From NCBI GenBank assembly GCA_023231105.1, contig JALNWB010000099.1, positions 1 to 14,788 on the forward strand: a DNA stretch of 14,788 nt. The letters run 5' to 3'. Below the pieces are notes generated by a model. It was not told where the DNA came from. It saw only the letters and a program-made list of their open reading frames with translations, and searched no databases. The translations under genes were made by a program, and so were the position numbers. Positions 1 to 6,885 of the stretch are shown here, in pieces. Origin of the DNA: Ignavibacteriaceae bacterium. GTDB lineage: Bacteria; Bacteroidota; Ignavibacteria; Ignavibacteriales; Ignavibacteriaceae. How positions within the stretch are numbered: the first letter of the stretch is position 1; the number at the start of each line of letters is the position of its first letter.

Positions 1-359
1 TGGATGAACTTCAAGAAAAAAAATATTTAAATGATGCCGACTTTACCGAGCGTTTTATTACCGAGCGGATATACTTTAAGAAAAGCGGTAAACAAAAAAT
101 AAAATCCGAACTGCTGAAAAAAGGTATTCCAATAGCGCTCATTGAAGAAAAGTTAAAGTTGGTAATCGATGAAAATGAATCTTACGAAAACGCTTTAGCT
201 TTGGGGAAAAAGAAAATGACATCTCTTGCAAAAAGGGGATTTGACGATAAGAGGATAAGACTAAAACTCTTTGCTTTTCTTGTAACAAAAGGATATGATT
301 TTGATGCCACCAAGCAAGTGTGTAACGCATTACTAAAAGGGGATGAAATAGAAGAGTAA
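1..359 (+). CDS. recX: RecX family regulatory protein, 3' end (5' truncated by window)
   Basis: The reading frame is open from base 3 to the stop at 357-359, giving about 118 residues with no start in the window. RecX binds RecA and modulates its filaments during recombination and SOS repair in the cytoplasm. The visible part has the RecX three-helix repeat style: a YLNDADFTERFI segment, then a basic KKSGKQKIKSELLKKGIP segment, then LIEEKL. A second, similar module follows (SLAKRGFDDKRIRLKLFAFLVTKGYDFD with a terminal helix). The G-x-P/G-Y-D turns between helices are typical of the family. The fold match is by eye, and the missing N-terminus cannot be judged. An ATG/GTG start further downstream would lose the first module, so the gene must begin upstream of the window. 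recA itself is not seen here. Confidence 0.8.
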   Translation, partial: DELQEKKYLNDADFTERFITERIYFKKSGKQKIKSELLKKGIPIALIEEKLKLVIDENESYENALALGKKKMTSLAKRGFDDKRIRLKLFAFLVTKGYDFDATKQVCNALLKGDEIEE

Positions 360-484
360 CGGGGAAGTCCAAGAGACAAGTTGGAAGTTCTTCTTCGGCG
401 AAGCAATAAACAAGGGGAACATTTTTCGCATTCATTTCTAAAGGATACCTCGCATAATCAATCTTCATGCGTTGGAAAGATAAA

Positions 485-840
485 CCAAAGCATAGACAAA
501 GAACCCCAAAGCGAAAAAAAATCGCTCCCAAGCATAGACAAGGAACTCAAAAGTAAAAAAAAATTGCTCCAAAGCATTGGAAAGAAGTTCAAAAGTGGTG
601 GAAATAAAGATCAAAGCTATGGGAATTTGAACCAAAGTTGTAGAAAATCATTCCCAAGTATTGGAAAGAAAGCCAAAAGCCGTGGAAAATTACTGCAAAG
701 CTGTGGAAATGAAGACCAAAGTGATAGAAATCAAAACCAAAGCTTTGGAAATTAAGACCAAAGCCATGGAAAAAGAATCCAAAGTTGTAGAAAATCACTC
801 CAAAGTAATGGAAAATTACTCCAAAGTAGCAGAAAGCCGC
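485..840. repeat. 21-bp tandem repeat array, 17 degenerate copies
   Basis: Seventeen head-to-tail units of 21 bp (the last one 20 bp) begin at 485, 506, 527 and so on to 821. The core is CCAAAG, three variable bases, then TGGAAA and a variable tail. A weaker partial copy may precede it at 464-484. Register is kept perfectly through all units with no indel, although bases vary. Because 21 is a multiple of three, several frames stay open by chance. The 631-852 frame reads as a seven-residue K-x-x-x-E periodicity, but the same frame is broken by stops at 493-495, 535-537 and 628-630. I see no ribosome binding site ahead of a start, so I treat it as a non-coding minisatellite or a decayed repetitive gene. 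Confidence 0.85.
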
Positions 841-864
841 TTTTTAGCTTAAAAACGAAGAAAA

Positions 865-998
865 CCCCTTGTGAGCTTTGTGTCCGGATATTTTTTTTAC
901 CACAAAGTTCACAAAGGAAGCACAAGGAACGCAAAGAAAAAATCCTTGTAGACTTTGTGAAAAAACTTTGTGCCCCTGGTGGTTAAATATTTTTTTAC
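865..998. repeat. CACAAAG-type palindromic intergenic repeat
   Basis: The arm CCCTTGTGAGCTTTGTG (866-882) is matched in reverse complement by CACAAAGTTCACAAAGG (901-917) at 15 of 17 positions. A third related arm, CCTTGTAGACTTTGTG, lies at 944-959. Poly-T stretches next to the arms (about 891-898 and 989-996) repeat directly. Elements made of CACAAAG/CTTTGTG words occur between genes in many bacteria and give rise to spurious ORFs. Two reverse-strand frames here are of that kind. Confidence 0.7.
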
Positions 999-1209
999 GG
1001 AGTATTGGATATTTAAAAAATATTTTTATAAGTTTGGAGTGAATCTTATAGGGGTTATTATCCCGCTTCAAAGAAACAGAATAATTCCCTCTTTAATTTT
1101 CACCATCTGATGGTTTACTATTCTTGTTCCGGGTAGATGGGGCGTTCGTTCTAATAGTTCAGGTGTACTGGTAACTTAACTTATTAATTCATAATCTAAG
1201 GGTAATTTT

Positions 1210-1896
1210 ATGTCAGATAAGAGTCCATCAGTGAACGTACCGAGGGAAGTAATCCTTCAGACAGCAGAAGCTACTTACAAGGTAGCGCAGAACAAACCGG
1301 AATTACTAAAATTCGGTATTAACGAAACGTACTTAACAACTTTTTTTGCCGATATTGAAAAAGCAAAGTCGTTTAAGAATGACGAAGCTTTATCAAATGA
1401 AACCAAAGGGGCGACTAAAGAAAAAAATGTGCAACTTGAGTTAAGTTACACATGGCTGCAAGCGGCACAATTTATTTACACGGGGAAGTTTAAGAAAAGC
1501 GATCCTCAATACAAAGAGTTCCCCGAAAAAATCTCTCAATATTCCAAAAATGAAGCGGAAATGATCGATCTGCTTCCAAACATCATTACACTCCTTAATA
1601 AATACAAAACCGACTTGACCGATATGCAGAGTGATTTTATCGCCGAGGGTGAATTGTGTTTGCAGAACTTAAATGAGCGGGACGCTTTGCAGGGAGCTAA
1701 AATGAAGGAGGATACTGAATATACGGCAGCTCGCCATGCGGCTGAGTATGTAGTTTATTACAAGGTGAATAAAATAAACGAAGCGGGAAATCTTGCGTAT
1801 AAGAAAAACCCGGCTGTTAAAAAGTTGTTCAAGTCCCCCTGGCCAAAACCGAGAGGTGGAAATGGTAAGGAGCCGCCTCCGCCACCGGCGAGTTAG
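1210..1896 (+). CDS. hypothetical protein, mostly helical, proline-rich C-terminus
   Basis: The 228 codons start at an ATG with AAGGG at 1198-1202, seven bases upstream, so the start is well supported. I do not recognise the family. There is no signal peptide or membrane segment, so it is probably cytoplasmic. Residues 1-175 are charged and appear largely alpha-helical, with segments such as REVILQTAEATYKVAQNKPELL and an acidic middle. Residues about 175-210 are Lys/Tyr-rich. The C-terminus is a low-complexity basic and glycine linker ending in a run of five prolines (GNGKEPPPPPAS). It stands alone: repeats flank it on both sides and no operon partner is visible. Codon use looks less AT-extreme than in the genes from 2296 to 8001. 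A phage- or repeat-associated origin is possible but unsupported. Confidence 0.75.
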   Translation: MSDKSPSVNVPREVILQTAEATYKVAQNKPELLKFGINETYLTTFFADIEKAKSFKNDEALSNETKGATKEKNVQLELSYTWLQAAQFIYTGKFKKSDPQYKEFPEKISQYSKNEAEMIDLLPNIITLLNKYKTDLTDMQSDFIAEGELCLQNLNERDALQGAKMKEDTEYTAARHAAEYVVYYKVNKINEAGNLAYKKNPAVKKLFKSPWPKPRGGNGKEPPPPPAS

Positions 1897-1929
1897 GGAG
1901 TAGTTGAAAGTATAAAGTGGAAAGCAGAA

Positions 1930-2021
1930 GTCAGTCGGCAGTCAGCGGTTGGCAGTCGGCAGTTAAATCTAATGACTAATGACCGATGACTGATGACCAA
2001 TTTCTAATGACCAATGACTGG
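1930..2021. repeat. low-complexity inverted repeat of CAGTCGGC / AATGACC words
   Basis: The left half (about 1930-1963) is built of GCAGTCGGCAGT/GTCAGCGG words and the right half (1971-2021) of AATGACTAATGACCGATGAC-like words. These are roughly reverse-complementary (CAGTC against GACTG/GATGAC), so the block could fold into a long imperfect hairpin. It sits 33 bp after the 1210-1896 gene. Such word-based repeats are a known kind of intergenic filler in several bacterial phyla, and I see no coding role. Confidence 0.6.
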
Positions 2022-2059
2022 AAGAGATGAGGTTTGTTTGGCATCTCTGAAGAAGTGAA

Positions 2060-2134
2060 ATGAAAAAAATCTGCGGTCTAACATTCCTTGTTAGGAGGAG
2101 TATTAGGCTGCGGGAAAATTGGAAATTAAAATGA
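2060..2134 (+). pseudogene. possible frameshifted remnant of a small lipoprotein signal peptide
   Basis: The ATG at 2060 opens a short frame reading MKKICGLTFLV and then turning into RRSIRLREN. Removing one base at about 2093 makes it continue as GGVLGCGKIGN and stop at 2127-2129. The corrected reading is a lipoprotein signal peptide with a VLGC lipobox and an almost immediate stop. This rests on a single hypothetical base change in a short stretch, so chance is a real alternative. The rest of 1897-2295 holds the inverted repeat at 1930-2021, a 15-bp palindrome (GCAATATAATATTGC) near 2210-2224 and AT-rich DNA leading into the next gene. Confidence 0.2.
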
Positions 2135-2295
2135 AAAGAAAGTTTTTAATGAAATATAGTAAGCGGACTGCCATGTAGATTATACGGAATTATAGCATGA
2201 TAATTATTAGCAATATAATATTGCCAATAGAAATAGTGGAATTATAATCAATTATTTTCATACAACTTATAATTTAAAGGTGTAAAGGTTTAATT

Positions 2296-3681
2296 ATGAA
2301 AACTTTATTTGCAAAGCTAATTCTTTTGTTCACCTTTTTTATTCTAATGAACAATTTATTCCCTCAAAATTCTGATATAGAGTCATTACTAAATAATATT
2401 GCTGATGAATCAATTTTATTAAAAAAAGAAACAAATGCTCATATCTATATTGATAGTCCTTATCAAAATAGTGAACGTTATCATCAAACGTTCTTAATTT
2501 TGCCGGATTCTAATATGTTTAATTATCTAAATTATTATCCAATCACCGCCTTTAATTTTGTTAATTCTCAAGATGATTCGAAAATATCAAGAATGAAAAT
2601 AGAAGATTTAAAAAAACGAGAACTTTATAGCCTGAGTAATAGCAGCAACATTAAGTTTAACCATATTAAAGGATTTGAATTATATGACGACGAAATTGCT
2701 TCAGCTGACGAATTCTTATTAAAAGAGAAGCAGCAATTCTATATTAACAAATTAACAAGTTGTTGGATCCAATATAAAAACGAATACATGGGGACTTATT
2801 TGAAAGGTATAAACGGAACATATATTTTCCCCGAGCTAAACGAAAATTCATATGCAAATGAAGATGATAAAAGGCTGTTTTTTAAAATGAAGACAGATGA
2901 AAAGTATTTTTATTGGTCTTACTATTTTAAAATGGATAAAACTGCATATAACTTTGATCAAGAAAAACTAAAAATAAGTACTTTTGATGGTAAGTGGGGA
3001 TATCAATATGCCGGTTATTTAAGGGATTCAAAAGAAGTCAATTTTTCAAATGACCTTGAGATGAATGTACCCATTTCTGTTGCGAAGCAATTATTTGGAG
3101 ATAATGAACCTTGTTTTTATGAATCAATTGTGACCGTAATGCCATTAGAGGGTTATAAAGCTATTAACATCGGATGGACGATGCATGTATTGAATTATGA
3201 AGTCCTAAAGATTAAGAAAAATTTTTACAAGATGAGTCAATGGTCATATAAAAAAAATAGGTTTATTGGCAACCCAATATATACTTTAATTTTAGAGTCA
3301 ACTGATAAGACTCCATTAGGGAGAATCAATAATCGTGTGCTAATTAATTCAATGAATATATCAGTAGGGCGTGACGAATATTTGAATACAAATATGACAG
3401 AAGATTATTCTGGGACATACACGTTGTATAACAAATACCCCTCAATTAAAAAAGTTGATCTTATTATTTCAAAAAACCCATCAACCAATAAATTAGAAGT
3501 TAATTCTATTGAATATAAAGGACGATCTGGAAGTAAAAAAAATGCAGGATCCAACATATTTCTTTCGGGTAATATATTATATGTAAATGGGATTAAGTAT
3601 GACTTTGTTGAGTATAATAAATTAAAGGGTCTTATAGCGTTGTTAGGTAGTAATTTTATATTTTTAGAAAAAACAAAATGA
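2296..3681 (+). CDS. secreted hypothetical protein with N-terminal signal peptide
   Basis: The 461 codons start at an ATG with AAAGG at 2284-2288, seven bases upstream. Residues 1-24 form a Sec signal peptide: Lys near the start, then a LILLFTFFILMNNLF hydrophobic core and a likely cut near FPQN. The rest has no membrane segment and is rich in Tyr, Asn, Ser and Lys with alternating beta-like patterns, so it is predicted to be exported to the periplasm or the cell surface. It lacks the T9SS tail seen in the protein at 4854-6620. I recognise no catalytic motif. The C-terminal third (about residues 355-461, from EDYSGTYTLYNKYP) looks like a compact beta-sandwich or lipocalin-like sheet, which is inference only. 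The stop codon overlaps an ATG of the next gene (ATGA at 3678-3681), implying co-transcription and possibly linked function. Confidence 0.8.
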   Translation: MKTLFAKLILLFTFFILMNNLFPQNSDIESLLNNIADESILLKKETNAHIYIDSPYQNSERYHQTFLILPDSNMFNYLNYYPITAFNFVNSQDDSKISRMKIEDLKKRELYSLSNSSNIKFNHIKGFELYDDEIASADEFLLKEKQQFYINKLTSCWIQYKNEYMGTYLKGINGTYIFPELNENSYANEDDKRLFFKMKTDEKYFYWSYYFKMDKTAYNFDQEKLKISTFDGKWGYQYAGYLRDSKEVNFSNDLEMNVPISVAKQLFGDNEPCFYESIVTVMPLEGYKAINIGWTMHVLNYEVLKIKKNFYKMSQWSYKKNRFIGNPIYTLILESTDKTPLGRINNRVLINSMNISVGRDEYLNTNMTEDYSGTYTLYNKYPSIKKVDLIISKNPSTNKLEVNSIEYKGRSGSKKNAGSNIFLSGNILYVNGIKYDFVEYNKLKGLIALLGSNFIFLEKTK

Positions 3682-3710
3682 CTGGAAATCAATTACTAAT
3701 TGAGTTTAAT

Positions 3711-4598
3711 ATGAAAAAATCTATTTACTTATTATTTATCGTATTTTTAATATGTTCATGCGGTAAGAAGTTGCCCGAAAACTACGGAATTTATGTCTAT
3801 TCAATCAATGATTATCATCAACTAAAACCACAAAACACTTTTATCAGCGGCAATCTACTTCAATCGATAAGTGGAATAAAAGGCACATCCGGCGCTATTT
3901 ATGAAAAGATGGATTACCTAATAATTTTTGAACAGAATATAAAACCAGATGATATAAAAATCTCGAAATTGAGGTTCAATAGAGGTGGTTATGTTAGAAA
4001 TTTATTTGGTGAATCGTATACAGAAGTAAACTTATGGACTTCGGAAAGGGAACTAACAATTAATATTGCACCAGTAGAAGGGAAAAAGGACATATACAAA
4101 GTAACTACAACTCAGCCATTAGACAAAGGGTTCTATGCAATTCACTTCGGGAGTTTAACAAACCAAAATACTTATTCCGCTTTAAATAAAGTTGCTTATG
4201 ATTTTGTTATTGGGACAAATGGAGAGGATTATCAACCATATGAAGAAGTTGTTAGAAAAAATGAAAACGCCTTTTTATCTAATGCTACAGAATTGCTTAA
4301 AAAAATAAATGAATATTTTAATAACAAGAATTATGAGAAAGTTCGTCAGATTTATGTTAGACCCGATGGTAATAAATTTGATGACAATGAATGGAGCTCT
4401 TTAACTAATGGATTCGACAATTGGATATTACAAAACGGTAAAATCAAATCGTCCCAAATAATTAACAAAAGTATTAATGAAAATTATGGTTCTTTCTCAT
4501 TGCAGACAGAATATGAAAAAGGTGGTATAGTAAACGAAGAATTAAATGTCATAAAAAAAGGTGACTCATATTACATTACGTTCATTGGAATAAACTAA
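3711..4598 (+). CDS. putative lipoprotein, NTF2/DUF4019-like C-terminal half
   Basis: The frame opens at an ATG at 3678 overlapping the previous stop, but I choose the ATG at 3711. From there the protein begins MKKSIYLLFIVFLICSCGKK, a textbook lipoprotein signal with Cys17 as the lipidated residue, whereas the longer form adds eleven polar residues before it. Neither start has a strong Shine-Dalgarno sequence, so translation may be coupled to the upstream gene. The mature 279 residues would be anchored in a membrane facing the periplasm or the surface. Residues about 20-170 look beta-rich and unrecognised. Residues about 195-295 follow an NTF2-like pattern: a helix ELLKKINEYFNNKNYEKVRQIY, then strands ending ELNVIKKGDSYYITFIGIN. 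This resembles small DUF4019/DUF4878-type domains by pattern only. It probably forms a two-gene unit with the secreted protein before it. Confidence 0.72.
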   Translation: MKKSIYLLFIVFLICSCGKKLPENYGIYVYSINDYHQLKPQNTFISGNLLQSISGIKGTSGAIYEKMDYLIIFEQNIKPDDIKISKLRFNRGGYVRNLFGESYTEVNLWTSERELTINIAPVEGKKDIYKVTTTQPLDKGFYAIHFGSLTNQNTYSALNKVAYDFVIGTNGEDYQPYEEVVRKNENAFLSNATELLKKINEYFNNKNYEKVRQIYVRPDGNKFDDNEWSSLTNGFDNWILQNGKIKSSQIINKSINENYGSFSLQTEYEKGGIVNEELNVIKKGDSYYITFIGIN

Positions 4599-4838
4599 CT
4601 GTTTTTTTTTACCAAATGTTTTTCTGTTTGAAAACATGAACTTAAAACGCATATGACCCATCAATCAAGGGGTCGGCGTATTCACTTTCATCATTTGTGT
4701 AATTATTTGCTTTGTTCTTCAGAGCACTGTTCCTTAGTAAAGTAGTTCTTTTAAATAAATTTTATAATAATTATTGGTAGTTGCTAATTCAGTGGCCTTG
4801 CTGTTTTGGGTCGCTGCTTATTGGCGAGACCGTTATAA
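4593..4838 (+). repeat. attC-like intergenic region (possible integron cassette boundary)
   Basis: This 246-bp region lies between two + strand ORFs. AACTAAC (4593-4599, overlapping the stop codon) resembles the RYYYAAC box that opens an integron attC site, with one mismatch. The far end carries GCTTATTGGCG (4816-4826) and GTTATAA (4832-4838), which resembles the closing GTTRRRY box in part. The GCTTATTGGCG word is the exact reverse complement of CGCCAATAAGC at 8028-8038, as expected if one element family ends here and begins there. Two small hairpins (ATGTTTT...AAAACAT near 4617-4638 and GACCC...GGGTC near 4654-4673) lie inside. The arms are not convincingly complementary, so this remains a suggestion. 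Confidence 0.3.
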
Positions 4839-4853
4839 TAGAGACAAAACATC

Positions 4854-6620
4854 ATGAAAAAAATAACCGAACGATTAAAAGTAACGATAATTCTTTTACT
4901 CATTCTTTCGTCTGTTACATTAAGTCAAAACTTACCACTTGTAGTTGATAATTCTGCGTGGTTCCCACCTGTAAGAAGTCAACAAGTTTTACCTGATTGT
5001 ACACATTTTTCTTTAATATACTATTTAAAATCCTCTATATGGAATCGCAATTTCAATCGTGACCCTTTGCTTGAAATAAATCAATTCAATCATAATTTTG
5101 TTTGGAACCAGGATGGCGGCTTTATGGCTACTGGAGCTGCAGCATCATTTATGATGCATCAAGGTTGTGTGAGTGTGTCCGATTTCCCAATTAATGAACA
5201 AACTTCAGAAAGAATACCATCTATGGATATAAGAGAGAAGGCATTACGTTATAAAACTAAAAATTTTTCTACTACTATTATTCGGGGTGCTATTGAAGGG
5301 GATTCTATATTAATAAGTCAACAATTATCAGCACTTAAAGACTCATTAAAACAAGGGCATTGTTTCTCTATCGGGCTAAAATTATATAATTATTTTTTTA
5401 ATATGACAAAAGAGAATAATATTTATAATTGTTATAAAGGAATAAGTTATGACAGTGTAAGATTTGGACACGAAGTATGTATAATTGGTTATAATGACAC
5501 CATCAGAACAGCAGAAGGACGAGGTGCTTTCCTTGCGATAAATTCTAATCTGGACTATCCAAAATTCTATTTAGATTATAATTGGTTCTTCTATTCCAAA
5601 ATTTATTTTTTCTGTACTTTCATAGAAGAAGACTTTTATTATAAGCCAGAACTAACTCTTAATCTATCGTTGAAGTCGGCACTTAATTCCGAGGAGAGAA
5701 CAAAATATATCATAACTGATACAATTTTTGTCAATAGGGACGGACAAAGATTTGAGGATTATACATCTTATTTTGATAATCAAGGAAATCATTACCAAGA
5801 CTTTGCAGCAGGGTATCTATCAAAATTTTTACAATTAAGAAAGATTAATGGAAAGACAATTCCTGCACAACTGAATGGTTATACTACGCATAACCTTCTA
5901 TTCTTACCGTACAATACTAATAATGATTATTCTGTTTTCACGGATATAACGAAATATGTGAAAGCTGATAGTCTTAAGTCACTTGAATTGTTAGTCTGTG
6001 ACCCAATTTCCGCATCGTATTCCGGAATTGTTTGCGATTCTACAGGACACTCATATACTGGTCCGGAAATAAATCTATATTCGTATTCACGAAATCCAAA
6101 TATTAAAATACCGGAAGCTTACATTAGATTTCTTGGAACAGATAAACGTATTGTTGGAAAAGTGATAGAATGGCCCGATACAACAGTAACATGTTATAAT
6201 TATTATTCTGCTTCATTATTTCCATTTATTAAACCACCTACTAATAATTATGCCTTAGTTAAGAAAAGCGTTTCGAAATTCAAACGAAAACTTGTAACTT
6301 TTGATGTTCTTGACACTCTTACAGTTGATGTAGAAAATTATATTACTTCTTCGTTAAATAATTTTACACTTAATCAAAATTATCCCAACCCATTTAATCC
6401 ATCAACAACAATAAGTTATTCAATCCCTAAAACTAGTCTTGTTACAATAAAAATTATTGATATCATCGGGAGAGAAGTAGCAACATTAGTTAGTGAAGAA
6501 AAACCATTTGGCAATTATGAAGTTTTGTTTGATGGAAAAGATTTACCAAGCAGTGTGTATTTTTATAGGTTGCAAGCTGGAAGTTTTACAGAGACAAAAA
6601 AGTTAGTTTTGATGAAATAA
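4854..6620 (+). CDS. secreted papain-like (C1A) cysteine protease with T9SS type A sorting domain
   Basis: The protein has 588 residues. Residues 1-24 are a signal peptide (KVTIILLLILSSVTLS, cut near SQN). The papain-type active site can be read in order: the oxyanion Gln43 lies six residues before the nucleophile Cys49 (RSQQVLPDCTHFS, compare DQGxCGSCW). The general base is His206 in GHEVCIIGYND and the orienting Asn is Asn230 in LAINSN. A beta-rich spacer covers about 265-500. Residues 506-588 are a type IX secretion sorting domain starting LNQNYPNPFNPSTTISY and ending VYFYRL...TKKLVLMK. This domain directs outer-membrane translocation and surface attachment. The expected role is hydrolysis of extracellular protein. 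The Trp that normally follows the catalytic Cys is replaced by Thr, so its specificity or activity may differ from classical family members. The ribosome binding site is weak, and the gene stands alone between attC-like gaps. Confidence 0.85.
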   Translation: MKKITERLKVTIILLLILSSVTLSQNLPLVVDNSAWFPPVRSQQVLPDCTHFSLIYYLKSSIWNRNFNRDPLLEINQFNHNFVWNQDGGFMATGAAASFMMHQGCVSVSDFPINEQTSERIPSMDIREKALRYKTKNFSTTIIRGAIEGDSILISQQLSALKDSLKQGHCFSIGLKLYNYFFNMTKENNIYNCYKGISYDSVRFGHEVCIIGYNDTIRTAEGRGAFLAINSNLDYPKFYLDYNWFFYSKIYFFCTFIEEDFYYKPELTLNLSLKSALNSEERTKYIITDTIFVNRDGQRFEDYTSYFDNQGNHYQDFAAGYLSKFLQLRKINGKTIPAQLNGYTTHNLLFLPYNTNNDYSVFTDITKYVKADSLKSLELLVCDPISASYSGIVCDSTGHSYTGPEINLYSYSRNPNIKIPEAYIRFLGTDKRIVGKVIEWPDTTVTCYNYYSASLFPFIKPPTNNYALVKKSVSKFKRKLVTFDVLDTLTVDVENYITSSLNNFTLNQNYPNPFNPSTTISYSIPKTSLVTIKIIDIIGREVATLVSEEKPFGNYEVLFDGKDLPSSVYFYRLQAGSFTETKKLVLMK

Positions 6621-6622
6621 AC

Positions 6623-6878
6623 GTATAACATCTTTAATAAGTAAAGAGTCCACGCCTGAGGCGGGTAAACAAGAGAAAAATAAATATCACTGACATTCCG
6701 CAGATGCGGGTGCTTAAATAAAATGTTCTTTGTTTCTACAATTTATAAAGCACAAACCGATAAATCGGTTGCGGAATAAGGTATAGTGAAAATCCCAACG
6801 ACTAAAGTCGTGGGTTAATAGAAAAGTTTTAATAATTAATTCGGCAGTGTTGGGTTTTAACATAACATGTTGTTAAGC
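6623..6878 (+). repeat. second attC-like intergenic region
   Basis: Three bases after the preceding stop, GTATAAC (6623-6629) resembles an RYYYAAC box and is followed by AATAAG. Just before the next gene, GTTAAGC (6872-6878) fits GTTRRRY exactly. It is paired with an inverted GGTTTTAAC (6853-6861), as the L' and R' boxes of an attC site would be. TTAAC and AACATGTT with GTTAA (6857-6876) form a palindrome with a two-base bulge. The body between these ends is occupied by four unrelated small hairpins, listed separately. The match is moderate and was made by eye. Confidence 0.3.
6653..6814. repeat. cluster of four short perfect hairpins
   Basis: Four hairpins of different sequence but the same format lie in 160 bp. 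They are CGCC-TGA-GGCG (6653-6663), CCGCA-GA-TGCGG (6698-6709), AACCGA-TAAA-TCGGTT (6755-6770) and CCCA(A)CGACT-AA-AGTCGTGGG (6794-6814). The last two resemble the stem-TAAA-stem units that many genomes carry between genes and that are sometimes mobilised by IS200/IS605-type transposases. None is followed by a T-run, so they are not ordinary terminators. Confidence 0.65.
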
Positions 6879-6885
6879 ATAAGTG

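Noticed and set aside
381..755. 124-codon open frame over the tandem repeats (Ser/Lys/Gln-rich)
   Set aside because: It is open only because the 21-bp unit lacks a stop in that frame. There is no ribosome binding site, the composition is low-complexity, and it starts inside non-repeat sequence with no recognisable domain.
589..798. Reverse-strand frame rich in Phe/His over the same repeats
   Set aside because: It is the mirror of the repeat array, with an implausible amino acid composition and no start signal.
485..840. CRISPR array
   Set aside because: Units are directly adjacent 21-mers with no unique spacers, and no cas gene is nearby.
752..1071. Two reverse-strand frames in the CACAAAG element
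   Set aside because: Their Cys/Leu/Lys/His-rich translations are the typical spurious product of this class of intergenic repeat.
3678..3710. Upstream ATG as the lipoprotein start
   Set aside because: It would put eleven polar residues before a perfect lipoprotein signal that begins at 3711.
4601..4609. T-run after the lipoprotein gene as a rho-independent terminator
   Set aside because: No stable GC-containing stem lies immediately upstream of the T-run.
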